A stretch of DNA of 64,000 bases, from contig NZ_JXQI01000088.1 in assembly GCF_000834015.1 (NCBI RefSeq), forward strand, positions 1-64,000, read 5' to 3'. Source of the stretch: Prevotella pectinovora (GTDB taxonomy: Bacteria > Bacteroidota > Bacteroidia > Bacteroidales > Bacteroidaceae). Within the stretch, counting starts at the first letter, position 1, and every line of letters begins with the position of its first letter. Below the pieces are notes generated by a model, which did no database searches, was not told where the DNA came from, and saw nothing but the letters and a program-made list of their open reading frames with translations. Positions 1 through 9,100 of this stretch are shown one piece after another. A program made the position numbers and the translations under genes.

Positions 1-186
1 AGCTTTATGCATTATGCTGGCATTCATTTATCATTGAGTTTGGTCACTACAAAGATAGATGATGCCAGCTTTATTTTTATCATAATATAAATATTTTTTT
101 CTATCTATGCATTTAACGGAAGAACCATTTTTTACCCATCCTAACCTTCCCCAAGGGAAGGAACAGGTTACTCCGAATATTGGTTT

Positions 187-1290
187 TAGCCCCCACCTAA
201 CCTCCCCCGTTGGGGAGGGACAGATACCATTGCCTGTCTGATTGTTGTCTGTAGCTAGCTGATTATTAGTGGCTTGTCAGTAACAAGAGTAACCTTTGTC
301 AACTAGCCCTTGTCAGTAACAAGAGTAACCTTTGTCAACCAGTCCTTGACAGTAACGTAGTAACCTGCATCTCCCCAACGGGGGAGAACGAGAGGGGCTG
401 AAATGATTGACTGAAATCATTGGCAGAGTAATTTGTCATGATATATATGAACCGCTTTCCGCTATCAGCCCCCACCTAGCCTCCCCCGTTGGGGAGGGAC
501 AGATACCATCATCTATCTGATTGTTGTCTATAGCCAGCTGATTATTAGTGGCTTGTCAGTAACAAGAGTAACCTTTGTCAACTAGCCCTTGTCAGTAACA
601 AGAGTAACCTTTGTCAACCAGTCCTTGACAGTAACGTAGTAACCAGCATCTCCCCAACGGGGGAGAACGAGAGGGGGCTGAAATGATTGGCTGAAATCAT
701 TGGCAGAGTAATTTGTCATGATATATATGAACCGCTTTCCGCTATCAGCCCCCACCTAACCTCCCCCGTTGGGGAGGGACAGATACCATTGCCTGTCTGA
801 TTGTTGTCTGTAGCTAGCTGATTATTAGTGGCTTGTCAGTAACAAGAGTAACCTTTGTCAACTAGTCCTTGACAGTAACGTAGTAACCAGCATCTCCCCA
901 ACGGGGGAGAACGAGAGGGGGCTGAAATGATTGGCTGAAATCATAGACAGAGTAATTTGTCATGATATATATGAACCGCTTTCCGCTATCAGCCCCCACC
1001 TAACCTCCCCCGTTGGGGAGGGACAGATACCATTGCCTGTCTGATTGTTGTCTGTAGCTAGCTGATTATTCGTGGCTTGTCAGTAACAAGAGTAACCTTT
1101 GTCAACTAGCCCTTGTCAGTAACAAGAGTAACCTTTGTCAACCAGTCCTTGACAGTTACGTAGTAACCAGCATCTCCCCAACGGGGGAGACCGAGAGGGG
1201 GCTGAAATGATTGGCTGAAATCATAGACAGAGTAATTTGTCATGATATATATGAACCGCTTTCCGCTATCAGCCCCCACCTAACCTCCCC
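187..1290. repeat. 280-bp tandem repeat array (about 4 units)
   Basis: Units begin CAGCCCCCACCT at about 187, 467, 747, 991 and 1271, giving spacings of 280, 280, 244 and 280 bp. The short third unit lacks one copy of an internal 36-bp repeat built on GTCAGTAACAAGAGTAACC. Within each unit the GC-rich left end (CCTCCCCCGTTGGGGAGG) is mirrored by a right end with CCCCAACGGGGGAG and GAGGGGGCTG, so the core looks like an element with imperfect inverted ends plus a spacer of about 75 bp. No convincing gene is present; open frames here are by-products of the repeat. Confidence 0.85.
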
Positions 1291-1357
1291 CGTATGATAA
1301 CCCATCCTAACCTTCCCCATGGGAAGGGACAAGCTATTACTAAGCCTAATTGTTTTC

Positions 1358-1507
1358 AGCCCCCACCTAGCCTCCCCCGAAGGGGAGGGACAGTTACTAT
1401 CGCTATTGATAAACGATTGATAATCAGACAACTACAAATGATAATCAGACAATATTCAACAGCCAATGGTATCTGTCCCTCCCCTTCGGGGGAGGTTAGG
1501 TGGGGCT
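1358..1507. repeat. 150-bp element with about 35-bp inverted ends
   Basis: The left end (1358-1393) and right end (1473-1507) are near-perfect inverted copies that share the CCCCCACCTA and CCTCCCCCGAAGGGG blocks. They enclose about 80 bp of AT-rich sequence. The element is a relative of the 280-bp units to its left and has the form of a MITE. No target duplication was identified. Confidence 0.6.
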
Positions 1508-1534
1508 AAAGTCGGTAAGCAGAGTAACTTGTTC

Positions 1535-1664
1535 CTTCCCTTTGGGAAGGTTAGGATGGGTTGCCCTTTGGGAAGGTTAGGATGGGTTGCCCTTTGGGAA
1601 GGTTAGGATGGGTTGCCCTTTGGGAAGGTTAGGATGGGTTGCCCTTTGGGAAGGTTAGGATGGG
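1535..1664. repeat. 26-bp tandem repeat, 5 copies
   Basis: Units start at 1535 (first unit slightly different), 1561, 1587, 1613 and 1639. Each contains CCCTTTGGGAAGGTTAGG followed by ATGGG. The last four are identical, which suggests recent slippage or expansion. The array lies just downstream (3') of the minus-strand gene at 1716. Confidence 0.9.
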
Positions 1665-1715
1665 TTTGAGACCGAGAGGGGCTGATATTCAATACATAGA
1701 AACCAGCCATGGGCA

Positions 1716-2666
1716 TTATTCCTCAAGTTCAAACTGCGCCACCAGTGGCAGATGGTCGCTGAATCCGTTGGCGTATCTGTATCCGTTGTAGGTCCTGAAA
1801 GGTTTCATCCCGCCAAACTTCTCGTCGCTCTCCATCAGAAACGGCAGGTCGTTGACGAAGCATCCCTTGAGCCTTTCCCTCATCCTGTGGCTCACGAGGA
1901 TGTGGTCGATGCTCTGCCACATGCCCTGATATTTATACGTGCCCTTAGCCCCGTGGCTCCCCTTGACGCCAGCTGACACCTCCGACAGTCTGCCGGCCTC
2001 AAGAAAGCGTATCGACTTGTCCTTCGACTCATCATTGAAATCACCCGACACGATAATCATCGGGTCGGGGTGTATGCTGCGTATGGAGTCCACCGATGCC
2101 ATCAGCCGCTGCATCACCTGCATCCTGTATGGCGTTGTCTTGCTTTTGCCCGAGAAGCGGCTCGGCGCATGGAGCACGAACACATGGATGGTGTCGCCGC
2201 TCGCCACTTCGCCCGTGGCATACAGTATGTCGCGCGTAGACCGCATCCCCTTCAGCGGCGTCACCCTCAACGGATAAGAGTCAATCAGCCGGAACGACAT
2301 CGGTGAATACAGCAGCGCCACGTCGATGCCACGCTGGTCGGGCGAATCTGTCATCACATATTCATATTTCGCGTTTCTCAGCAGACCGCGTTTCGTGAGA
2401 TAGTGCAACACGGAGTCGTTCTCAACCTCGCATAGCGCCACGAGGTCGGGAATCAGGTCAGTGCCCCTTTCGTCCTTGTGTCCACAAGCCAGAATCTCCT
2501 TGGATATGTTACCCAGTTTCTTCCAGTATCTGTTGGAGTTCCAGTGGCGCGGACTGTCGCTCAGGTATTCCGTGTCCTGCTTGAGCGAGTCGTGTGTGCA
2601 GTCGAAGAGGTTTTCGCAGTTTAGCTGCACGAAGGTGAATATTCCGAGAATCAGCGATGTAAGCAT
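1716..2666 (-). CDS. Endonuclease/exonuclease/phosphatase family protein
   Basis: A 316-residue protein of the metal-dependent endonuclease/exonuclease/phosphatase (DNase I-like) fold. The family motifs appear in order: N16-C-E-N, the metal-binding CEVEN (79-83), QRGID (111-115), HAPSR (166-170), GDFND (208-212), SIDH (252-255) and the terminal SDH (303-305). All expected catalytic positions are therefore present. The hydrophobic N-terminus could be a short signal or anchor, which would make it an exported phosphodiesterase or nuclease. The substrate cannot be told from sequence. It stands alone between the repeat array and the plus-strand carbohydrate genes. Confidence 0.9.
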   Translation of the reverse strand: MLTSLILGIFTFVQLNCENLFDCTHDSLKQDTEYLSDSPRHWNSNRYWKKLGNISKEILACGHKDERGTDLIPDLVALCEVENDSVLHYLTKRGLLRNAKYEYVMTDSPDQRGIDVALLYSPMSFRLIDSYPLRVTPLKGMRSTRDILYATGEVASGDTIHVFVLHAPSRFSGKSKTTPYRMQVMQRLMASVDSIRSIHPDPMIIVSGDFNDESKDKSIRFLEAGRLSEVSAGVKGSHGAKGTYKYQGMWQSIDHILVSHRMRERLKGCFVNDLPFLMESDEKFGGMKPFRTYNGYRYANGFSDHLPLVAQFELEE

Positions 2667-2755
2667 AGAGTGTAGATGTTAAGTTCCAAACAGCCGATGA
2701 CCGATTGGGATTAATCCCCAAGCAGCCTCAAAACCGATTGTGAGAGTATGCGTTG

Positions 2756-2763
2756 CAAATATA
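2756..2763 (-). promoter_or_regulatory. -7 promoter element (TATATTTG)
   Basis: On the minus strand this reads TATATTTG, matching the Bacteroidetes TAnnTTTG box. It lies about 90 bp upstream of the start at 2666. A clear -33 TTTG at 19-20 bp is not seen. Confidence 0.4.
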
Positions 2764-2873
2764 CTTCATAATTGTGGAAACAGGAAATAATCCCATCACC
2801 AAGTTACAAATTCCCCCTTTGTCCGTCTATATGATACGGTGGGCAAATTGTCGGTGGTCAGATGACATCCTTG

Positions 2874-2913
2874 TCGGCTCGTCAACTTGTCCACTCGTTA
2901 ACTCGTCAACTAA
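2874..2913 (+). repeat. 8-bp tandem repeat leader (TCGTCAAC type), 5 units
   Basis: Degenerate 8-bp units (TCAACTTG, TCCACTCG, TTAACTCG, TCAACTAA) end 11 bp before the ATG at 2925. The same repeat, in the same orientation relative to the gene, precedes fdtA at 46780-46860. Confidence 0.7.
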
Positions 2914-2924
2914 AAAATAACCGT

Positions 2925-3824
2925 ATGTTGCAAAAGAGAGATATAAAGAAATATTTGTCCCTTATCATCGTGTTGCTTTCGATGATGCTGCCCGATGTGG
3001 CTATGGCACAAAACCGCTATCGGGTGGGAGTGTGCGACTGGATGGTGCTGAAGCGCCAGAAACTCGGAGAGTTCAAGCTCGCCAAAGAGCTGGGCTGCGA
3101 CGGACTGGAGATGGACATGGGTGGACTCGGCAAGCGCGACTCCTTCGACAACAAGATGCGCCAGCCGGAGATGGCAAGGAAATTCCGCCACACCGCCGAC
3201 AGTCTCGGCATAGAGGTGGGAGCAGTGGCAATGTCGGGCTTCTATGGTCAGAGCTTCGCCCGGAAGAAATCGTGGCGCTGGCTCGTGGAAGACTGTCTCA
3301 ACACGATGGACGTGATGGATGCCACCGTGGCATTCCTGCCCCTTGGCGGATGCGGCAACAACTGGACCGACTCTCTGCCGCTGCGCCGCGAGATAGTGGA
3401 GCGTCTGCATGAGGCAGGCGAGATGGCACACCGCCGCGGCAAGGTGATAGGCATCGACACACCGCTCGACGCCAAGGGCAACAAGCGTCTGCTGCGGGAA
3501 ATCGGTTCAAAGGGCATAAAGATATTCTATAAGTTGCAGACCGCCGTGGAGCACCGCCGCGACATCAGCAAAGACCTGCGGAAGCTCGGCAGCGGCAACA
3601 TCTGCGCCATTCATGCCAGCAACACCGACGGAGTGTGGCTCCGCCACGACAAGGCGATAGACATGCCGGCAGTGAAGCGTACGCTCGACAAGATGGGATG
3701 GTCGGGATGGCTCTTCGTGGAGAGGAGCCGCGACGTGACCGACGTGCGCAACGTGAAGAAGAACTATGGAGAGAACGTGAGATATCTAAAGGAAATATTC
3801 GGCAAGGAGAAAACCGGCAGATAA
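2925..3824 (+). CDS. Exported sugar isomerase/epimerase-like TIM-barrel protein
   Basis: Resembles the xylose isomerase-like (AP endonuclease 2) TIM-barrel superfamily. The ATG at 2925 is preferred over 2862 because it starts a signal peptide (charged MLQKRDIKK, hydrophobic stretch, VAMAQ cleavage site); the extra 21 codons upstream only translate the 8-bp repeat. The barrel begins with YRVGVCDWM and continues with GCDGLEMDMGG and GVWLRHDKAIDMP, typical beta-strand ends of this family. It is the first gene of a run with DUF3826, GH127 and a beta-helix enzyme, which suggests a periplasmic role in processing released sugars. The reaction is unknown. Confidence 0.8.
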   Translation: MLQKRDIKKYLSLIIVLLSMMLPDVAMAQNRYRVGVCDWMVLKRQKLGEFKLAKELGCDGLEMDMGGLGKRDSFDNKMRQPEMARKFRHTADSLGIEVGAVAMSGFYGQSFARKKSWRWLVEDCLNTMDVMDATVAFLPLGGCGNNWTDSLPLRREIVERLHEAGEMAHRRGKVIGIDTPLDAKGNKRLLREIGSKGIKIFYKLQTAVEHRRDISKDLRKLGSGNICAIHASNTDGVWLRHDKAIDMPAVKRTLDKMGWSGWLFVERSRDVTDVRNVKKNYGENVRYLKEIFGKEKTGR

Positions 3825-3883
3825 GGACTTATAGATAAGTACACATTATACATATAATCAACTAAGCACACATATATAAAAAT

Positions 3884-4549
3884 ATGAAGAAATTATTCGT
3901 CATGGCAGCCGCACTAATGGTCTGGGGCACCCTCACCGCCAGTGCGGTAGACCTCGATTCAGCAGGTCGCGACCCTAAGTATGTGGAGACAATCATGCAG
4001 CGTTCGCAGAAGGTGACCGACGCACTGAAGATCACCGGTACGGAGAAGGGTACTCAGGTGCTCAACATCGTGGCAAACCGCTATTTCAAGCTCAACGACA
4101 TATATTCAGAGCGCGACAGCATCAAGGCAGTGGCAAAGACCCTTACCGGCGACGCCAAGAAAGAGAAGATGGAATATGCTGAGATGTTGAAAGACCAGAA
4201 GCTCTACAAGAGTCATTTCGGATTCATCGCCGACCTTTCGGTATATCTCACCGATGCAGAGGTGGAGACCGTGAAGGACGTGCTGACATACAATGTAGTG
4301 AACGTGACATACACGGCGCAGTGCGACATGATACCCACGCTGAAAGAAGAAGAGAAGGTGCAGATTCTCGCCTGGCTCAAGGAGGGCCGCGAGTTTGCCA
4401 TCGATGCCGAGAGCTCCAAGAAGAAGCATGAGGCATTCGGCAAATACAAGGGCAGGATTAACAACTGGCTCTCCAAGCGCGGCTACAACCTCACCAAGGA
4501 GCGCGAGCAGTGGGCAAAGAGAGTGAAGGCAAGAGGCGGAACGTTGTAA
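3884..4549 (+). CDS. DUF3826 family secreted protein
   Basis: A 221-residue protein with a signal peptide (MKKLFVMAAALMVWGTL, cleavage near ASA-VD). The body is helical and rich in Lys and Glu, with no catalytic motif I recognise. Length and sequence resemble DUF3826, a family that recurs in pectin-related polysaccharide loci of Bacteroidetes. It starts 59 bp after the isomerase-like gene and lies 76 bp before GH127, so co-transcription is likely. No function is known for the family. Confidence 0.75.
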   Translation: MKKLFVMAAALMVWGTLTASAVDLDSAGRDPKYVETIMQRSQKVTDALKITGTEKGTQVLNIVANRYFKLNDIYSERDSIKAVAKTLTGDAKKEKMEYAEMLKDQKLYKSHFGFIADLSVYLTDAEVETVKDVLTYNVVNVTYTAQCDMIPTLKEEEKVQILAWLKEGREFAIDAESSKKKHEAFGKYKGRINNWLSKRGYNLTKEREQWAKRVKARGGTL

Positions 4550-4574
4550 TAACCCTGCAAGTAGTCAGAAAAAA

Positions 4575-4606
4575 GATACATTAAACGTCCTAATTACCGA
4601 TTTGGG
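4575..4606 (+). repeat. Relic of the right end of the 183-bp MITE
   Basis: Contains CATTAAACGTCC followed by TAATTACCGATTTGGG, very close to the right end of the complete MITE at 9317-9499. It lies 19 bp before the GH127 start codon, so it forms part of that gene's leader. Confidence 0.6.
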
Positions 4607-4625
4607 TTAAACACCAGGAATACAA

Positions 4626-6740
4626 ATGGCAAAAAAGATAATACACAGTATCATTCCTCTCAGAGGATTAGGACTGATGGCAGCACTGTCGATGGCAGTA
4701 CTGCCGTCGGCAGCACAGAAAAACGGCATCACCGACACCGGCAAGAGCAAATACGCCGTGGTGTCGTCAACACCGCTCAGCGCCGTGAGATGGACCGGCG
4801 GATTCTGGGGCGAGCGCTTCGGAGTGTTCAGCGGCACATCAGTGCAGAGCATGTGGGAGACATGGAAGTCTGACACGGGACACGGCTGGAACAACTTCCT
4901 CATAGCAGCCGGAGAGAAAAAGGGAAAGCGCCACGGACCACCATTCCACGACGGCGACATGTATAAATGGCTTGAGGCACTGACGGCGGTATATGCCGTG
5001 AACAAAGACCCGGAAGTGGGCAAGATAATCGACCGCTTCGTGGAACTCATCCAAAAGTCGCAGCGCCCCGACGGATACCTCCACACTCCAGTCATCATAG
5101 CCGAGATGAACAGGCAGCAGAGCGCCAAGGAGGAGGCGAAGGAGAACGAGACCATCGGAACAAAGGTGGGAACGGGAAAAGACGGAGCCTTCGGCAACCG
5201 GCTCAACTTCGAGACCTACAACCTGGGACATCTCATCACTGCCGGCATCATGCACAAGAGAGCCACGGGCAAGAACACGCTCTTCAACTGTGCGGTGAAG
5301 GCAGCCGACTTCCTCTATGATTTCTATAAGCGAGCCTCCGACGAACTCGCCCGCAACGCCATCTGCCCGTCACACTATATGGCGGTGACGGAGATGTATC
5401 GCGAGACCGGCGACCCCAAATATCTGGAACTATCAGAGAAACTCATTGACATAAGAGGCAAGGTGGAAAACGGCACCGACGACAACCAGGACCGCGTGCC
5501 CTTCCGCCAGCAGTATAATGCCATGGGTCATTCGGTGAGGGCAAACTATCTGTATGCCGGTGTGGCAGACCTCTATCTGGAGAGCGGCGAAGAACAGCTG
5601 AAGAAGAACCTCGACGCCATCTGGACCGACATCGTGACACGCAAGATGTATATCACCGGAGCCTGCGGAGCACTCTACGACGGCACTTCGCCCGACGGTA
5701 CCGACTATAAGCCCGACAACGTGCAGAAAGTGCACCAGAGCTATGGCCGCCCCTACCAGCTGCCACACTCCACGGCACACAACGAGACATGCGCCAACAT
5801 CGGAAACCTCTTCTTCAACTGGCGCATGTTTGCAGCCACAGGAGATGCCAAATACACCGATGTGGTGGAGAACTGCCTATACAACAGCATACTGCCCGGC
5901 ATCAGTCTCGACGGAAAGAAATATTTCTATACCAACCCCATGCGCATCTCGGCAGACCTGCCATACAAGCTGCGCTGGCCCAAGGAGCGCACCGAGTATA
6001 TCAGCTGCTTCTGCTGTCCGCCTAACACGTTGCGCACCCTCTGCGAGGCACAAGACTATGCCTATTCCATCGGCAAGAACGAGATATACGTGAACCTCTA
6101 CGGCGACAACACCCTCAACACCCGCATCGACGGCATCGGCGATATCGCCATCTCGCAGACCACCGACTATCCGTGGGACGGCACCGTGGAGCTGACCATC
6201 GACAAGCTGAAGGGAAAGAAGCAGTTCGGGATACGGCTCCGTGTGCCGGACTGGTGTACCGAGGGAGCCACGATACTCGTGAACGGCGCTCAGCAGACCA
6301 TCGAGGCAACAGCCGGCACCTACGCCACAGTGACACGCACATGGAAGAAAGGCGACGTGGTGACACTCAGCATGCCGATGCGCACACGTCTGATAGAGGC
6401 AAACCCACTCGTGGAGGAGAGCCGCGGACAGGTAGCCGTGCAGCGCGGACCTATAGTATACTGTCTTGAGAGCAACGACCTGGGCGGTGCGCGAATCGAC
6501 GATATCGCCATTCCGCTCAACTCCAAGTTCACTCCCGTTGACATGACCATCGACGGCAGCCGCGTGAAGGCACTTGAGGCAGAAGTGATAAACCGCAGCG
6601 AGCCGTCGTGGAAGGGACAGCTCTATCGCGAGGCAACGGCAAAGAAGCATACACAGACCGTGCGCTTCATCCCATACTATGCCTGGGGCAACAGAGGAAA
6701 GAGCGAGATGACAGTATGGATTCCGGCATCGTTGGATTGA
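4626..6740 (+). CDS. GH127 family glycoside hydrolase
   Basis: A 704-residue protein with a signal peptide (cleavage near SAAQ, residue 30) and an (alpha/alpha)6-barrel of the DUF1680/GH127 type. It keeps the zinc/catalytic set known from Bifidobacterium HypBA1: HNETC (E387, C389) and CFCC (C463, C464). GH127 enzymes are beta-L-arabinofuranosidases. One branch (B. thetaiotaomicron BT1003) removes aceric acid from RG-II. Because the neighbours are GH141-, GH78-, GH138- and GH137-like, the aceric-acid role is possible, but sequence alone does not separate it from arabinofuranosidase. Predicted to be periplasmic. Confidence 0.9.
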   Translation: MAKKIIHSIIPLRGLGLMAALSMAVLPSAAQKNGITDTGKSKYAVVSSTPLSAVRWTGGFWGERFGVFSGTSVQSMWETWKSDTGHGWNNFLIAAGEKKGKRHGPPFHDGDMYKWLEALTAVYAVNKDPEVGKIIDRFVELIQKSQRPDGYLHTPVIIAEMNRQQSAKEEAKENETIGTKVGTGKDGAFGNRLNFETYNLGHLITAGIMHKRATGKNTLFNCAVKAADFLYDFYKRASDELARNAICPSHYMAVTEMYRETGDPKYLELSEKLIDIRGKVENGTDDNQDRVPFRQQYNAMGHSVRANYLYAGVADLYLESGEEQLKKNLDAIWTDIVTRKMYITGACGALYDGTSPDGTDYKPDNVQKVHQSYGRPYQLPHSTAHNETCANIGNLFFNWRMFAATGDAKYTDVVENCLYNSILPGISLDGKKYFYTNPMRISADLPYKLRWPKERTEYISCFCCPPNTLRTLCEAQDYAYSIGKNEIYVNLYGDNTLNTRIDGIGDIAISQTTDYPWDGTVELTIDKLKGKKQFGIRLRVPDWCTEGATILVNGAQQTIEATAGTYATVTRTWKKGDVVTLSMPMRTRLIEANPLVEESRGQVAVQRGPIVYCLESNDLGGARIDDIAIPLNSKFTPVDMTIDGSRVKALEAEVINRSEPSWKGQLYREATAKKHTQTVRFIPYYAWGNRGKSEMTVWIPASLD

Positions 6741-6775
6741 GTAATCTGTCTTGATATGTCAAAACTGCTGACTTC

Positions 6776-7045
6776 CAGCCCCCACCTGACCTCCCCCGTA
6801 GGGGAGGGACTGATACCCTTGACTGTTTGACGCCATCTGTTTATTTCGACAGTCCTTGACAAAGCGGAGTGATCTATTGTCATTAGTCCTTGACAGAAGC
6901 AGAGTAATCGGCATCTCCCCTTCGGGGGAGAACGAGAGGTGGCTGCAATCATTGGCAGATTAATTAGTCATGATGTGAAACAAATCTTCAGACATCAGCC
7001 CCCACCTAACCTCCCCCGTAGGGGAGGGACTGATACCTTGGGACT
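6776..7045. repeat. Dispersed GC-rich repeat, two copies in the 6741-7123 gap
   Basis: Copies of the CAGCCCCCACCT / CCTCCCCCGTAGGGGAGG element begin at 6776 and 6996, with a CTCCCCTTCGGGGGAG right end near 6915. They are 220 bp apart and homologous to the tandem units at 187-1290. The gap otherwise holds only the leader of the next gene. Confidence 0.8.
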
Positions 7046-7123
7046 GGTTACTTTTACCTCTGGCACGATTTGAGTTTAACCTAAATAGGTCCTCCATAAA
7101 CGGAGTAACAAACAATAAAAAAA

Positions 7124-8878
7124 ATGAATATCAGATCAATAGCCGTAATCCTTTCGGCAATCATCAGTAATATAGCCTTCGCCACCGACATTGTGGTGAA
7201 GCCAGGACCCTACGCCATAGAGCAGGCACTGCAGCAGGCAAGAGAGGCGCGCCGCATGGAGGGAGCCAAAGACGTGACCATCCGCCTCCAGGCAGGCACC
7301 TACCGGTTGAACCAGACCGTCACGGTAAGGCCCGAAGACAGCGGCACACGCATCATAGCCGACGGCAATGCCGTGGTGAGCGGCGGAGTGCAGATAAAGG
7401 GATGGACGAAGCAGGGCAAGGCATACGTAGCCGATGTGCCCGAGTTCAACGGCCGTCCGCTGGAGTTCCGCCAGTTGTGGATAAACGGCAGGAAGGCAGT
7501 GAGAGCCAGAGATGTGAGCGACTTCGAGAACATGTATCGCATCAGAAGCATCGACAAGAAGAACGAGACACTCTATGTTCCGGCGGCAGCCGTCAGAAAG
7601 ATACTCCATGCCCGTCATGTCGAGATGGTGATACACGAGATGTGGTGTGTGGCAAACCTGCGCATCAAGAGTGTCAGAATACAAGGCGACAGCGCCGCCG
7701 TCACCTTCCATCAGCCCGAGAGCCACATCCATTTCATGCACCCCTGGCCATCGCCGATGGTGACAACCGACGGCCACAACTCCGCCTTCTATCTCACCAA
7801 CGACAAGGCGCTGCTCGACACTCCCGGAGAGTGGTATCTCGATGCCAGGGAACAGAAAGTATACTATATCCCGCTCAAGGGCGAGAATATGGCTACGGCA
7901 GATGTTGAGGCTCCAGCCGTGGAGACCCTGCTCCGCGTATGCGGCACACCCGACAATCCCGTGCGTGGCGTCACCTTCGAAGGCGTTACCTTCAGCCATG
8001 CCACATGGATGAGACCATCCGTCAGCGGTCATGCCCCGCTCCAGGCAGGCATGTATATGACTGAGGCATATAAGCTGAGACCAAAGATGATACGCCCCAA
8101 CGGCGACCATAAGCTCGACAACCAGGGATGGGTAGGCCGTCCGGCGGCAGCTGTCAGCGTGGACTGTGCCGAAGACGTGGACTTCCTCCGCTGCACCTTC
8201 GAGCATTGCGCCTCTACGGGAGTGGAATTCCATGAATATACCAAGGGCGGAAACATCAGCCACTGCACCGTCCGCGACATCGGCGGCAACGGCATATTGG
8301 CAGGCAGCTTCGGTCCCGACACCCATGAGGCACATCTGCCATACAATCCTTCAGACTCGCGCATTATCTGCACCGGACTGACAATCGACAACAACCTCAT
8401 CACCGACGTGACCAACGAGGACTGGGGATGCGTGGGAATCGGAGCCGGATTCGTGCGCGACATCAGAATCCTGCACAACGAGATTTCCGAAATCTCATAC
8501 ACCGGCATCAGTATGGGGTGGGGATGGAACCAGCAGCCGTGCTCCATGGCAAACAATCTCATCAGCGGCAACCTCATCCACCACTACGCCAAGCACATGT
8601 ACGACACTGCCGGCATCTACACCCTCGGTTCGCAGCCCCACACGCTGATAGAGGGCAATGTGGTGAGAGACATCTATACTCCCGGCTATGCCCACGATCC
8701 CAACCACTGGTTCTATCTCTACACCGACGAGGGATCATCCTGCATCACCGTGAGGAACAACTGGACTCCGGCAGAGAAATTCCTCAAGAATGCCAACGGC
8801 CCGTGCAACACATGGGAAAACAACGGTCCTGCCGTTGCCGACAGCATCAAGGCGAAAGCTGGAATCCAGAAGCAATGA
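7124..8878 (+). CDS. Right-handed beta-helix glycosidase, GH141-like
   Basis: A 584-residue protein with a short signal peptide (MNIRSIAVILSAIISNIAFA). The N-terminal part (about 22-75: DIVVKPGPYAIEQALQQA, LQAGTYRLNQTV) is the pectate-lyase-like cap. Beta-helix coils run from about 280 to 560 (for example HCTVRDIGGNGILAG, ISYTGISMGWGW). The overall plan matches GH141, whose characterised RG-II member BT1002 is an alpha-L-fucosidase, although other GH141 members act on xylan. The position after GH127 parallels BT1002/BT1003. The exact substrate is inferred. The gene ends before a hairpin terminator at 9027. Confidence 0.7.
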   Translation: MNIRSIAVILSAIISNIAFATDIVVKPGPYAIEQALQQAREARRMEGAKDVTIRLQAGTYRLNQTVTVRPEDSGTRIIADGNAVVSGGVQIKGWTKQGKAYVADVPEFNGRPLEFRQLWINGRKAVRARDVSDFENMYRIRSIDKKNETLYVPAAAVRKILHARHVEMVIHEMWCVANLRIKSVRIQGDSAAVTFHQPESHIHFMHPWPSPMVTTDGHNSAFYLTNDKALLDTPGEWYLDAREQKVYYIPLKGENMATADVEAPAVETLLRVCGTPDNPVRGVTFEGVTFSHATWMRPSVSGHAPLQAGMYMTEAYKLRPKMIRPNGDHKLDNQGWVGRPAAAVSVDCAEDVDFLRCTFEHCASTGVEFHEYTKGGNISHCTVRDIGGNGILAGSFGPDTHEAHLPYNPSDSRIICTGLTIDNNLITDVTNEDWGCVGIGAGFVRDIRILHNEISEISYTGISMGWGWNQQPCSMANNLISGNLIHHYAKHMYDTAGIYTLGSQPHTLIEGNVVRDIYTPGYAHDPNHWFYLYTDEGSSCITVRNNWTPAEKFLKNANGPCNTWENNGPAVADSIKAKAGIQKQ

Positions 8879-9026
8879 CGCCCCGACGGACAGATTGCTT
8901 TTCTGCCATAGCGTCAGCAGACTACAGTCCTGCTGCCGTCCGGCGTCAGACATGGATAAAGACAATCCAAACATTCTTCATAATAACCTGTTAGTTTTTG
9001 CCGTGAGGCAATAATGTATCATGGGG

Positions 9027-9052
9027 GCCCTCACATTGCGTGTGGGCTTTTT
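9027..9052 (+). terminator. Rho-independent terminator
   Basis: The hairpin GCCCTCACA / TGTGGGC with a short loop (one bulge) is followed by a T-run at 9048-9052. It closes the first carbohydrate gene run. Confidence 0.65.
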
Positions 9053-9100
9053 GTTTGCTGTAGTGTTTCGTTGATTGCCAGACATTCATTCAAGTCGTAA

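Noticed and set aside
187..1290. CRISPR array or tandem gene array.
   Set aside because: Units are 280 bp with no constant short repeat plus unique spacer; open frames are short and follow the repeat period.
2862..2924. Earlier start for the TIM-barrel gene.
   Set aside because: It would place 21 repeat-encoded residues before the signal peptide.
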